The notes under the pieces were generated by a model. The model did not search any database. It saw only the letters and a program-made list of their open reading frames with translations, and was not told where the DNA came from. Of a DNA stretch of 64,000 nucleotides, positions 46,534-58,184 are shown in pieces. The stretch lies in contig NMRA01000251.1 of assembly GCA_002633005.1 (NCBI GenBank), positions 473,649-537,648 on the forward strand, read 5' to 3'. A program made the position numbers and the translations under genes. The stretch comes from Phoronis australis. Its lineage: Eukaryota > Phoronida > Phoronidae. The stretch's first letter is position 1. The number at the start of each line of letters is the position of its first letter.

Positions 46534-47168
46534 CTCTACAACTATTCGGAACTGGAGATTACTGACACTACTAACAATGTTGTCAGAAAAAGCAAACAAT
46601 ACTTCTGGTGATATGCAAATAATGCCTGTGAATAGGTAAATACTGACACGGTTGGTGACATGAAACCACCAACAACAACTGACACCAACAAGATCAAGGA
46701 CAATGATGTCACTAACACCAACGACTACGCTGACAATGGCATCATCCCCATGGTCATCAAACACTGATGATCAAACATTGATGAAATTCTTTATTAAGAA
46801 ACAAAAGCTTCTACAATGGGGTCATCAGCAAGAAAGTGAGGAATGATTAGAAAAAATTCATCAAAGGATGGCCTAGCTTTGGTTTCTGTAAACAAAGATT
46901 TGAACAATGTCTGTCACAGCATTGCCTAGGGTGTGATTTAAATAAACTACAACGAATCTCGAGGTAATGAGAAGTCACGTATTTTGTGCAAATTTCAAGT
47001 CAATCGAGATAATAATTTGGTATGTCATGCAAACAATAAGGAAAGATCTAGAATCTATGTGTCTACTGACCCTGAGACAACTACTGCAAGCCAGCCATTG
47101 TACCAGCATCAGACCTTAAATTATGAGTAAACCTAGAATATCTTAAGAACAGTAAGTAGTAGTAAGTA
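46534..47168. repeat. Duplicated segment flanking N junction, copy 2
   Basis: Counterpart of 44651-45277 without the insertion, with a small number of substitutions and a short indel. Confidence 0.85.
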
Positions 47169-47169
47169 A

Positions 47170-49400
47170 GAAGTACATCCCACGCTTCTTATACTTCTTG
47201 ATAAGATCTATTCAACAAAGTTGCAGAAAAATCCATCAAAGGAAGCCAAAGCTACGGCAAATAATAAAACAGCAGACACCCGAAACTCCCGAATAACTCA
47301 AAAATGGTAGGACATGGGACAAGCAGATGACAAACTCCAGATGGACCATGACTAGAATTATCTACATACCAAATTTCATGAGAATCTCTCGAAGGACTAT
47401 GGAGCAAAAATTCGAAAAAGGGTTGTCACAATGCTACCTTACGACCAAAAACAAGAGGCCTCAAGCTGAGCAAACGAAAAAACAAAAATTTCATAACAGA
47501 ACATAATTTTTGCCAAATTTCATTTCTTCAATAATAATTCTGCTTAACCACTCTTATTGGATAGTCGAATTGCAAATTATACTTGAATGTTTCTAAGCCA
47601 GGACTGCGAATGGACCAATATCAAAATCTGGCAAACATATTGACAACTAACTAGACCATAAGGCTGGCATAATATGCGCTTCATCACATATCAAGGACCA
47701 CCCAGCCCTATGAATAAAACTAATTAGTCAAGCTTAATTACCAATAGCTTGTACTATTACAAATTTACACAGGAGCATGTTGGAAATATGCCTAGGAAAT
47801 AGTCTAGGAAATAGTCGTTATGAGTTGAACAGGTGTTTTTTAAATGAACATTACACAGTGCTAACAAAACAAATATATGGTGGGAAGATTGTTGTGTTAC
47901 AACCAGGTTAAAGACGGGTGAATTTTGGTAGATAGGAAACCACCAATCAGGTGAAAAGACAATTACACATGATTTGTGGAAAGAACTAATCAAGAAAAAT
48001 GCCAAGGCCACGTTCGTTAGATGTGACAACCTCTCGAAAAAGCAAGATCATGAAAAATCACGCGAGTAAAAGCTGAGTGTTTCGCAAGTATGTACACGGG
48101 ATTACAATGAGAAAGAATTGCTGCTTTAAGCTGAAACAATAACCAATTTTATTAGCTACCTATTGAGATCGGCTAAACACATAGCTTACCTCTCCCCACA
48201 TACTGTGACAATTTATGCTTGTGACATGAATGAAATCCACCGCCACCCGACACATGGCAAAATCCCCATGGTTTATTTTGCCACAGATGTCCGCTTTGAG
48301 CTGAACTCGCTTGCATTCGAGGCGAACAGCTTTCTGTCTGCAATGGCCCTAGCACTTCTAAGAAACATTCATTTTGCTTAGCAAAATAGTCACACCCCAG
48401 TTTATCAACCTTACCCAAAAAGGAAACAGAAATGAAAACATTCTAAGGAGGGTGATACTTGGCAAAATGGAATGATGAGCTTAGACATGAGGTTGATGAT
48501 GACAAAAATACAAACGTCAGGATGAAGCTCCACACCTATATATTCAATGACGAAGATACCATGATAATATTGGCACTGACAACAATTGCTTGGCCTCCAC
48601 TCCTGGTAAGCAACACGTTTGTGCATTCCCAAAAAAGTCAAACACATGTAGCAATACGCACTCTCGGTGTCATCCAAGCGCAGTGCTGACTGTTCCAAGG
48701 AAATGTTTGAGTTCCAAAATGCTCAATGTTTACTGCCTTCTCACAGCAAAATCTAACTATAGAGCTGCAAGTTTTTACTTGTTGAGTTGTGTTATACAAA
48801 GCTGGTCATCAAATAATTTTTCTACAAAAAAGCATCTCTTTATACCGACATATGGAAATACAGAGAAATCCATTGGTTATTGCAAAAGGTATAAGCATCT
48901 CGCATCATGCACTCATACACACATATGGAAACAAGGATGATGTAGAAAAGAGAACCTATTCAAGCTAGCACTTGAATAGACACTGACAATCACTCCAACA
49001 TTGGCCGCAACACTGTCAGAGACAACGCTGCCACTGCCAGTGACATAGTCTTCACTGAAGAGGACATTGATGATGACGACACTGCAGAGCAGACAATAGC
49101 AATGCCCACAAAGCACTTCGCCTTGCCAACTGAGCTTTATTCGCTGAGCTAACTTTCTACACCAAACCCAGAGATAAGCTGTGTTGGAGGAAATTTCCAT
49201 CTAGGACTGCTTCCAGCACTGACACTGTTAAAAGATTAGACAATTTTTGGCACCTTGCACACATGTGTTTTAAATAAACAGTAATACATCAGAAAAACTC
49301 ACTTTGTTAACTTTCCAAGGTTAGAGAATTGCACGATTAAGCAGCCCAGCATGTGCATTGTCACAGTGGTGAGCTCTTCTAGCAAGAGGCATAGACCTTG
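47170..49400. other. Non-coding, no gene recognised
   Basis: Several overlapping short ORFs on both strands (for example 48590-48940, 116 codons) have no domain resemblance. The CTTGGCAAAATGG word near 48458 resembles the dispersed CTTGGCGAAATT element end. Confidence 0.45.
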
Positions 49401-49403
49401 CTA

Positions 49404-49636
49404 AAACAGAAAATCAGCAGACAATGCACGTGCTAGGTTAACAGAAAGATCATCATTGGCTGCGTGCCCTAGAGACCCAACTGTGGGAAGTGAACTGGTT
49501 TTTGTACAGGCTTTCATGCATGATAAGACTACAATATGACTATGATATGACTATTATATGACTACGATATGACTACGATATGACTACGATATGACTATGA
49601 TATGACTACGATATTGCATACTATTGAATGGAATGG
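49404..49636. repeat. Duplicated segment with 11-bp minisatellite, copy 1
   Basis: AAACAGAAAATCAGCAGACA through GAATGGAATGG, directly before the N at 49637. It contains a short GATATGACTAC array (about 7 units) and is near-identical to 50091-50415. Confidence 0.85.
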
Positions 49637-49637
49637 N

Positions 49638-50090
49638 CATCTTTAGTCAGCAGGAGCTAGGACATCTAGAAAACCTCGGAAGATTGACCTATATATACCT
49701 ACCCGACAGCAAGCGAAAAAAAACTCACGTTCATTGTACTTGCACGCACTTACAACGTACGAGTGAGTAAGGAAAGCGTGCGTCAGCTGCATGTGTACGT
49801 ACGGCCTCCGTACGACAACGTGGCAATCGCACGGAGATTGTACGTGGTAAGCACGATACACGCACGCACAACTCACTTACCACGTGCGCAACGTATGCTG
49901 AAAGCTGCCGCCCACGGCCAGGCGTGCCGTACGTGTCACGCACTTACACCTTACGGGTGACGTGCGTTGACGTACGTCCTCCCTGCGCTTGCCACTCCCT
50001 ACTCACGTTTTCAGAAAAACGTGGTGCCCGTGGCGTCCGCAGAAAACGTACGAACAATAAACACGCACGGCGGGTTGTGACCATAGCTTT
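49638..50090. mobile_element. CpG-rich insertion with CGTACG phrases
   Basis: Unlike the AT-rich, CpG-poor flanks, 49735-50085 is full of ACGTACG, CACGCAC and GTGCG words. Two phrases of about 70 bp starting CACGCACTTACA recur (near 49745 and 49939), both running into ACGTACG.CCTCC. Its left border is lost at the N. The absence of CpG decay suggests a young insertion or lack of germline methylation. No recognisable protein is encoded. Confidence 0.55.
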
Positions 50091-50415
50091 AAACAGAAAA
50101 TCAGCAGACAATGCACGTGCTAGGTTAACAGAAAGATCATCATTGGCTGCGTGCCCTAGAGACCCAACTGTGGGAAGTGAACTGGTTTTTGTACAGGCTT
50201 TCATGCATGATAAGACTACAATATGACTATGATATGACTATTATATGACTACGATTTGACTACGATATGATTACGATATGACTACGATATGACTACGATT
50301 TGACTACGATATGACTACGATATGACTACGACAGATATGACTACGATATGACTATGATATGACTACGATATGACTATGATATGACTACGATATTACATAC
50401 TATTGAATGGAATGG
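50091..50415. repeat. Duplicated segment with 11-bp minisatellite, copy 2
   Basis: Counterpart of 49404-49636. The GATATGACTAC array is more than twice as long (about 15 units with variants), consistent with length polymorphism between two alleles. Confidence 0.85.
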
Positions 50416-52244
50416 ATGGTTATCAAAAGATTTAAGGGGGAATACAGCATAGTGTAATGCACATAATGGCTTGTATTTCATAACCCCCCAGGATGCCCAT
50501 TGAAAATTTTTTGTTAGTCATCTTTGAAGGATGCCACTTTAAACCATCATAGCAAGTGAGCTTTAACAGTATAGTTAAACAGAAGGAACTAAGAACTATC
50601 AACTGATAAAAAACTTTGCTGCGGGTTACAAAGTTATTGAAACAAGTGGGTTTAAAAATTATTGGGTACATTAATCAGCGCAAACTTCATTACGTAAAAA
50701 ATCTTTAACTAGATGACCTTTTGCCAAAAAGTTAGTTCTATAAACCTTATGGTGTGTTACAATTCCATCTATTTTGAAGAGAATTTGTGAGATGATGAAT
50801 TGTTTTGAAAATCTGACACGTGTATCAGATTCAAACAAAGGTTGCCTACCAGCGATATCATTAGGTAGATACTGCACTATTACTTATGGGGTTTTTTACA
50901 TCGTCGCAGGTTGATCCTCCAAATTACAATAGTTTGTGCATCGAAGGACTTTGCAAACTCTTGAAATATCAGGATTGTGACAGTCGGTAGTCTAACAACA
51001 CCTCATGCTGACAATAGGTAACCGGATTGGTGATTACCATAGAAATACACAGCCTACGCACACCATCTACGAGTCTGTCACATATTCTCAAGTAGTCACG
51101 CAGCATTCATTTGTTACATGAAGGTTGGGAGAGACAAGAGACTCTGAATCCCAATCCTGTCACAACGGGGGAGGGGGGAGGAGGGGTCCCTTGTTTTGGA
51201 GACCTCATTTCTCGCTGACAACCTAGGAATTTTGGTACCATATGGCCAGATAGCATTTGGCTAGCTGATGTGCTAAGGGGAAGCCCTGGAATGTATATCA
51301 TTGTGTAGGCAAAACAAATCTTACAGGTAAAGATTAATGGGGGTAAGAACCTGACACTTATGGAGCAACCATTGCAAGCTCCTTGTAGCTGTCAAAACTA
51401 ATACACAGACATGCACAACTGAGTTGTCACAAGGTGATTATTTTGTGTATATTTTGAAACCTGTGACCAGGATATTGATCTGAGACAGGGTGTTTGTGAT
51501 TGTACCTGTGAACCACAATTCCATAAATATAGAAGCCTGTTGCATGATATGTTACAAAAGTCTGTTAGGTCAAACTGCCGATAAGCTCAGCCCATCAGAA
51601 GTCAGTAATAACCAGGCACATTTTTTTCGACAGAAATTGTTAACAGCTACACAAATTGTGAACACACAAGACATAAGTTTCTTCAGTAACAAGTGTTTCA
51701 ATTTACTGCAGTAAAATGGTAGGTTTAATGAAGCATATATGCGTAATTAAGAGAAATACCACTGCTGCCTGATCACATTTATTTCACTTCGTATTTTTGA
51801 CACATGTTGCGGGGTTTTGCTCATTTCTTTGCAACGTGTCGACAGATTTCTAAACTTTTACATTAAACAGTCATCCATAAGAGCAATCCCAGCATTTTTT
51901 ATTTAATTTACTTTTTTAAGTTATTTATCGACAATTAATATAAAGAGAAATTCTACCAATTCTGTTTTACTAAAACTGCTAGAAACAAAAGTAAAGCTGA
52001 ACATTTTTATAAACTTCTTTATCTTGCAATGTACAACAGTTTTGAATATATTATAATTCATGACCACAAAAAAAATTGAAATAGATGTGTTCCAGAGCAA
52101 AATAGTGATTTTTTGATGTTCTACGTGGTTGTGAAGTTTCGAGTATCACTATTAAAATGCTTAAAGAAGCATATGTAAAACTCTCCATGTTTGAAAGTAA
52201 AGAGAACTATACAAAACACAAAACCTATCATAAAACCTTAATTC
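50416..52244. other. Non-coding, no gene recognised
   Basis: AT-rich, with no recognisable exon or bounded repeat. A G/C-rich GGGGGAGGGGGGAGG patch is at about 51169-51184. Confidence 0.45.
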
Positions 52245-52621
52245 TTAAGTGCAACTTGCAGACTAATTCCTTATCTCTGCGATTGCTTGGCCAAATTAGT
52301 AAGAAACACAACATATAGCGAAGTAGGTTGAAAATTGCCAAATGTTTTTAAGAACGAGTTCTATGTCGAAAATTATCCGCCGTAAATCACTCAACTGTGT
52401 CCAGTAAGTATCGTGACGTAGTGCTGGAGAATACCACTGCATGATGCGGGTTGTGTGAACCCGCGAGGTAGGTCGTTAGTGCAAAGGTCACCTATTTGCA
52501 GAATTTTTCGCTTTCACATTTACAACTGCACTTTGTTTAGCGTAGATGAGGTTCAAATAGCATTGTCGTTCAGTTCCTGTTATACATTAGCATAGTTAGG
52601 AGCATGCCAATACATCTTTAA
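52245..52621 (+). mobile_element. TTAA-flanked MITE, copy 4
   Basis: TTAA at both ends (52245-52248 and 52618-52621). Left AGTGCAACTTGCAGACTAATT, right GGAGCATGCCAATACATCT. Same family as 28946-29339 with a complete centre, including CCACTGCATGATGCGGGTTG. Confidence 0.8.
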
Positions 52622-52930
52622 CTCCAATATTACACACACTTATTTTTCAGCACCAAATCATCACACAAGACCAACTTGATTCATACGGCTACAATTAACC
52701 TCAAGACATTAACCTCAACTCATGTGAACACCATGCAACTGTAATTTCCCAGGTGATTTTTCAGCGTTGAAGTTTTGAGAAATCCATATCAAAACACAGC
52801 CACATACTGCTACATGGTTTTTAGTTTCAGCAGTTTTTCTGAGAACTCAACAGATCAAACAAACACCACTGTAGATGTATCATTACTCCAGTATGTTTTC
52901 AATTTCTAACACAGGGGCATTAAAGAAACA

Positions 52931-53030
52931 CTATTGACTAATAACAAGGACCAAGCAGTTCTATTTGAGACACAGAAACACTATTGACTAATAACAAGGA
53001 CCAAGCAGTTCTATTTGAGACACAGAAAAT
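52931..53030. repeat. 50-bp tandem duplication
   Basis: Two essentially identical 50-bp units starting CTATTGACTAATAACAAGGA; recent duplication. Confidence 0.88.
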
Positions 53031-53330
53031 ACACATCTTGAACATAGTGGCAAAATGACTTTTTAAATTAGCTATAAACTCGCTTTCCCTAACAAAAAAC
53101 ACTTTTTATCCGTGCCACCTACTGTTACGAAATTGGTCTGAAATTGAGGCTTTGTCAAGTGAGAGGTGATTTCAGCCTTTGACAAAACAGGAAGTGCGTG
53201 ATTATGGAAGAGCAAGCTCTACACACTAGATTGTGGCAGCGTGTGATTTTGTGCCACAGCCATGGTCCCAAAGAAATAACGAATTGTCACTACTTAGCAA
53301 GAGAACACTTCTTACTTTAGCAAGGTACCT

Positions 53331-54073
53331 TGTCAGAATATAGTCTGACAGTATTTTTAGTTGTATTGTTTTGTTTTGTTATTCTGTTTGATTGGCATGA
53401 CCCCTGAGTTAAGTACAGTGATGATGTAATTTGTTTACTACAAAATAGTGTGGAACTTTCTAGAAGACTAAGGTCAGAACAGTGATGATGTAATTTGTTT
53501 ACTAAAGTATAGTGTGGAACTTTCTAGAAGACTCTAGCATGACAGTGATTAATGCAGTCTGGAATATTCTAGAGACTAGTACATGTTTGTAGAATGATTG
53601 GGTAGGTTCCAGAAAGTTCTGGCATGTGCTTGAATTGATGAAAAGTTCTAGAACAATGCATTAGGCTATAAATACACAAGCACGGGTTTGTGTTAGTCAC
53701 TTGAGTCCAAGAAGATTAAGTCAGTGAGATCAAGTCAGTTCACGAGAAGATAAAGTCAGTTCAAGTAAGTCAATCAGGAGAACTACAGTTGAGTTGCAGT
53801 GAAGAGAATCAGCAGTTACAGCGATGGTCAATAGGGAGCCAGCTATAGAGACAGCAGGTTGTTGAACCAACGAGTGTAACAGTTGCTGGAAGTATCTCAA
53901 AGTTCATCACAAGTCAAGGCTTCGCAGCACTGGCTGGAGCATAGAACAGACATTACGTCGGACGTTTTGTTTGAGTAGGCTTGTGAACGTACGGTCGGGA
54001 TTAATAAAGGATTAACTCAAACCAGTCTTCGGTCAATCTTCGCACCGAAAGCTATTAGCACCGGTCTGTAACA
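53331..54073 (+). mobile_element. LTR (solo or truncated LTR retrotransposon), about 743 bp
   Basis: Starts TGTCAGAATATAG and ends GGTCTGTAACA (TG...CA termini). It has a TATA box (TATAAATA, 53667-53674), a plausible start about 30 bp later, and AATAAAGG at 54003 followed by a short U5-like tail with TCTTCGGTCAATCTTCG. This U3-R-U5 layout is typical of Gypsy-type LTRs. No second LTR, gag-pol or clear primer-binding site follows; a foldback element begins at 54110. No clear target-site duplication, so borders are approximate. Confidence 0.65.
53453..53674 (+). promoter_or_regulatory. Heat-shock-element cluster with TATA box in LTR U3
   Basis: GAACTTTCTAGAA at 53453-53465 and again at 53517-53529 are perfect three-unit heat-shock elements (GAA-nn-TTC-nn-GAA). 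The second sits in a 64-bp tandem duplication of the first. A near match is at 53562-53574, a perfect inverted form TTC-CA-GAA-AG-TTC at 53607-53619, and TTCTAGAA at 53646-53653. All lie upstream of TATAAATA at 53667, as in heat-shock gene promoters. Heat inducibility is inferred from the motifs. Confidence 0.65.
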
Positions 54074-54109
54074 CCCTGCGCCCACCCACACACGGGGAAA
54101 AACGTGACA

Positions 54110-54470
54110 TACCTAAACTAGACCATTAACGGACTCATAAACACGGTCATGGACGCATGAACACGACTCACGTACCTGAAAACACTGTTCACTGACTCAC
54201 AAACACGAGAACGGACTCACAAAACATGACCCATTCACCCAAATACACGAGACTCACATTCACGAAGAAACATGGTTAATGGACCGCCAAACACGATAAA
54301 GCATGCCATAAACACGGGTCACGAACTCATCGGCTTCCTAGGTCAGCTGACATGTACATTTTGTCCATAAACAGTGTTTGGCGGTCAGTGAACGGTGTTT
54401 GCAGGTACGTAAGTCGTGTTTATGAGTCCGTGACCGTGTTTATGAGTCCATTAACCCTGTAGTTTAGGTA
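54110..54470. mobile_element. Foldback element with phrase-repeat TIRs (361 bp)
   Basis: Left TACCTAAACTAGACCATTAA and the inverted right TACCTAAACTACAGGGTTAA both continue into phrases of about 20 bp: GGACTCATAAACACGGTCA, GGACGCATGAACACGACT, ACGTACCTGAAAACACTGTTC. The arms are over 100 bp. Architecture is the same as the elements at 8744 and 33592, but the phrases differ. No ORF. Confidence 0.8.
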
Positions 54471-54567
54471 CCTCGTTTAGTAAGGGACAAGATTACAACT
54501 GTGTTTAACTGTTTTCCAGAGGAAAGTAATGTTCACACCTTGTGTCAAATATCAGTATGCCATTGCT

Positions 54568-54646
54568 TTAAATTAAAGCACACACATACATTTAAGCGCA
54601 TATCACTTAAATTAAAGCACACACATACATTTAAGCGCATATCACA
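54568..54646. repeat. 39-bp tandem duplication
   Basis: Two identical 39-bp units starting TTAAATTAAAGCACACACAT; a recent tandem duplication. Confidence 0.9.
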
Positions 54647-54829
54647 AGTATGCTGACTACAAAGATGACCCCTGTACTCAGAATAGAACTCACTGAGAAA
54701 TTTAGATTAAATAGTACACATTAAAAATATGCAGACAAAATGACCCGTAATTCCTCAACATGATGGCTAGGCGGAATCGGAATTCGTCTTCAGAGTAGTC
54801 TTCTCATACAACCAAGAATGTACAGTGGA

Positions 54830-55211
54830 ACTTGCACGCTAATTCCTCTGTGATTGCTTGGTCAAATAAGTTAGAAACACAGCATATAGCGACGACGATG
54901 TGAATACGAAGTATGTTGAAAATTGCCAAATGTTTTTAAGAACGAGTTTTGTGTTGAAAATAACTCAATCGTAAATCACTCAACCGTATCAAGTATCGTG
55001 AGGTGGTGTTTGGGGAATAACACTGCATGATGTAGGCTATGTGAGCCCCCATAGCATAGGACACCTATTTGCAGAATTTTTTGTCTTCACATTTACAAGT
55101 TGTCAGTGAATGCAACTGCACTTTGTTTAGTGTAGATGATGTTCAAATAGCATTGACGTTTAGTTCCTGTTATACATTAGCATATTTAGGACCATGCAAA
55201 TGCAACTTTAA
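54830..55211 (+). mobile_element. TTAA-flanked MITE, copy 5
   Basis: Same family as 28946-29339: left AGTGGAACTTGCACGCTAATTCC, right ACCATGCAAATGCAACT|TTAA. The left TTAA appears mutated to GTAC. Confidence 0.7.
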
Positions 55212-55659
55212 AAGGAATGTTAGTAAGGTGAATAAGCCATTTTGTAATTAGAATTTTGTCTTATTGGAAAAAGTCAACTATCAAATTATACAGGCTTGCT
55301 ACTTTCCAAAAATACTTTTACTAAGTTAAAATCTATAGTTTTATAGATATTTGTCAAAATATAACGATAAGGTCTATCATAACCTTAAAACATGATTGTA
55401 CCAGCATAAAAATCCTTTTAACAATTACTAAGTCGAGACTAAAAATGACCAACTAGCTAACTGAAAGCCCACCCACCAGAGACATTTAAATAAATGTAGC
55501 TCACTGTCTTAGTTTTGAAAAACAAGACTCCATTTAAAACTGCAAACAATTTACAACCATTTAGCCTACTTATTTACCTTGAGTTAATTAGATTATATTT
55601 CAAAGTGAAACATAACCTGGCATTTGTGCTACTACCAACTTGGTCATGTAGAGACAAGA

Positions 55660-56000
55660 AAAACGCCCCAATTTAGCTGACTGGAACATCATATCTCAGA
55701 AACAACCGATCCGATTCATATGAAACTTTCCGGTACTATGCTTGATGCACATTTCTCTAGAACACTGTTAAGAACAGTTTTAAAATGTTCCACTTTTGCA
55801 TGAGGGGTTATCAAAAAACATAACTTTTATGATTTTCATGAAACAAATCTAAAGTTGCAGAAAAGAAACGAGAACTACCATTTTCAACATTCATATCAAG
55901 CAAAATTTGATCGTGTTATTTATACTGCTATTTTCCTATCAGTTCTTTTTTGCTAAATTTTACTAACGAGACATGGACACATGACCCAATTAACGGTAAA
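55660..56000 (+). repeat. Dispersed AT-rich repeat (GTGACCCAATTAA family)
   Basis: Contains ATCATATCTCAGAAACAACC, TGTTCCACTTTTGCAT and CATGACCCAATTAACGG. It resembles 56830-57040 in the same orientation and 5095-5420 inverted. Diverged, non-coding. Confidence 0.5.
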
Positions 56001-56514
56001 TGAGTAAAAAGTCAAAAATCAAATTCCACACGCTTTCTACTTTCAGAAAACCTGAGTTAAATCTATTTTTGTTGATATTTGGCTAAACACGCAGACATGA
56101 AAATAAAAACCATAAAACATATTAAAGTGGGAAGCAACCATTTTTCGAGGCTTTTACTAAAACGAGAGATACTGCTTATCAACGAAAGACATATTTTTTG
56201 CAATCTTTTCTGTTCCCCTGGAGTCTAACTACTCGCCAAGTTACAGTAGAAACTGACGTTCAGCATTCAGGGCCTTTTAGTGGGTATTTATATCATTATT
56301 GTTCTATGAATAATAAAAACACGACAGGGAAACAGCAATTAAAGTTGAACATTGCATTTATAGTATTAAAGGTAACATGAAAAATGGTTGCCTTCCCTTT
56401 AAGCTCTGAAAGCCCTTCCATACTTCTAGCACAGCCCACATGTCACATAACTTCAAAGTTATGTGACATGGGCGCAGGTTTGAATAAAACTGGCTCCTTC
56501 ATGGCAAGTGCGAC

Positions 56515-56575
56515 ATGAACATGCGTACACCAACACGCACACACCAACACACACATACCAACATGCGCAGCCTGG
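56515..56575. repeat. ACACCAACAC-type microsatellite
   Basis: Imperfect run of CACACCAACAC/CATACCAACA words. The ORFs crossing it are artefacts of the repeat. Confidence 0.7.
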
Positions 56576-56829
56576 AGCACACAGGCATAAAGACAGGGAG
56601 GCCCCTGGATATAGTGCAGCTGGCGTGTGTAAATAATGCAGACAGAGATCAATACTTTGACGTATATAGTGAGGAAGAACTGAGCTCAGAAAAAAAGACA
56701 CGCAGCACTTGGCAGTCAATCGGTGAACCATCTGAACTGCACAGTACACAGCTCAGTGTTTGAGAAGGAAGAGATGCCAATAGCAATACAAATGTAGTAC
56801 ATAAGGTTACATAGGATCTTAGAAAAATG

Positions 56830-57040
56830 TCCAGATTTGGTTATCATTGGATCATCATATCTCAGAAATGGCTACATGGATTCACATTAACCGTGCAGGT
56901 CATATGCATTGTTTTTAAACTGATCATCCTGAACGTTTTTATCAAATAAAATTTGGTCATGTTATTGATAGAGTTGTTTTACTGTACCATTCTTTATTTG
57001 AAAAATTTACAGAATACACACTCAAGTGACCCAATTAAAT
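56830..57040 (+). repeat. Dispersed AT-rich repeat (GTGACCCAATTAA family)
   Basis: Shares ATCATATCTCAGAAATGGCT, AAATTTGGTCATGTTATTGAT and GTGACCCAATTAAATG with the copy at 55660; diverged. Confidence 0.5.
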
Positions 57041-57190
57041 GCAGATTCATTTTGTAAAAAATAGAAAATCAATTATGTAGGCATTCTGCTTTAATAAATA
57101 CAGAATTAAAATCATCAATTTTGTAGAAATTAGACTAAATTCACAAATTTGTGGATAAGGTCCAACATAACCTTAAGTCAAACATTAATA

Positions 57191-58181
57191 CAGTGGCGGA
57201 TCCAGGATATCACAAGGGGGCCCAACATTTTGTCTGTAAACCTTTGAGCAAAACACGATTGTAGATGCGCATAGCGCCGAACGGGGGAGGTTGGATCCCG
57301 CCCAGAAAAATTTTTCTGTTTTTTCCTCTAAAAATCAAGCATTTTCCTAGATTCCTGAAGAATTATCCAAGAAAAAAGGCAAAGAAAAAACACGGAGAAC
57401 GTGTCAAACTTGAAAAATTGCACTTACCTCAGACTCGAACTCACGACCTGGCAGATAGAGTGCATGGGCTTTACCACTACACCACCAAGACTTCACTCCT
57501 AATTTGTTACTAAGAGACCTTCTTGTTTGTGGTCCACAGGGTTTGCACACGAAACCTACCGGTACTTCTTTTTGTAATGCTTATTATACTTTTTATATTT
57601 TGTGCAATCTGTTCGTAACAAATTTGTTGTATTTAAAATAGTCTTCAATTGCCCAAAAGACCAATCTGTTCTTTTGTGTTGGCATTAATGGCGCGATTGC
57701 TTTGGAAATCGTCTTGGGTTAAGGTTTGACAAAGAGAGAATTATGAGTGATTCACTAAGGCTTCGATTAAAATTCACATCTTAACAGCAGCATCTGTTTT
57801 TTCGTCACTCAGGTTCCATTTTCTTTCAAAAATGAAGTAATTTTCTTCAATGCACAGTGAAGCAGATGACGGATACAGAGTCATAGTGCGCAGCGCTACT
57901 GACGGTCGCCTGGGATATCGAGGGAGAGCCTATATTTTGCCATAGTTTCGTTACGATTGCGCCGTGTTCTGAATTTGACACTTGACATTGAATCCGAGCC
58001 CCCCAAAAAAACACTAAAACTGTGCACATTTAAATCTTGTTTCAGCTGTATAATGTTGTTAATTACCGAGGTTAATTAATAAACGCAACATTTCCCTACG
58101 CTCTTGCTGTTTTATTTTTTGCGGCAGCCAAGGGATGGGGGGCGGGCCCCCTGGGAACACCCCCCCCTAAATCCACCTATG
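57191..58181. mobile_element. 1-kb DNA transposon with CAGTGGCGGATCCAGG ends
   Basis: Left CAGTGGCGGATCCAGGATAT, then AAGGGGGCCC. The inverted right end reads CATAGGTGGATTTAGGGGGG, then CAGGGGGCCCGCC. TAATA flanks both sides, compatible with TA or a 5-bp target duplication. Such CAGTGGCGGATCCAG-type ends are common in animal DNA transposons, but the superfamily cannot be fixed here. The interior has no transposase and includes a tRNA-like sequence (57425-57494). Confidence 0.7.
57425..57494 (-). repeat. tRNA-like SINE head nested in DNA transposon
   Basis: The minus strand reads GTCTTGGTGGTGTAGTGGTA (A box with TGGTGTAGTGGTAAAG) and GGTCGTGAGTTCGAGTCTGA (B box GTTCGAGTC). Both pol III promoter boxes are well preserved at tRNA spacing, but acceptor pairing is poor. 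It is a SINE head or a tRNA pseudogene, not an intact tRNA. Confidence 0.65.
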
Positions 58182-58184
58182 TAA

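Noticed and set aside
48590-48940. 116-codon ORF, among the longest in the window
   Set aside because: Composition is like translated AT-rich intron, overlapping ORFs exist on the other strand, and there is no recognisable motif.
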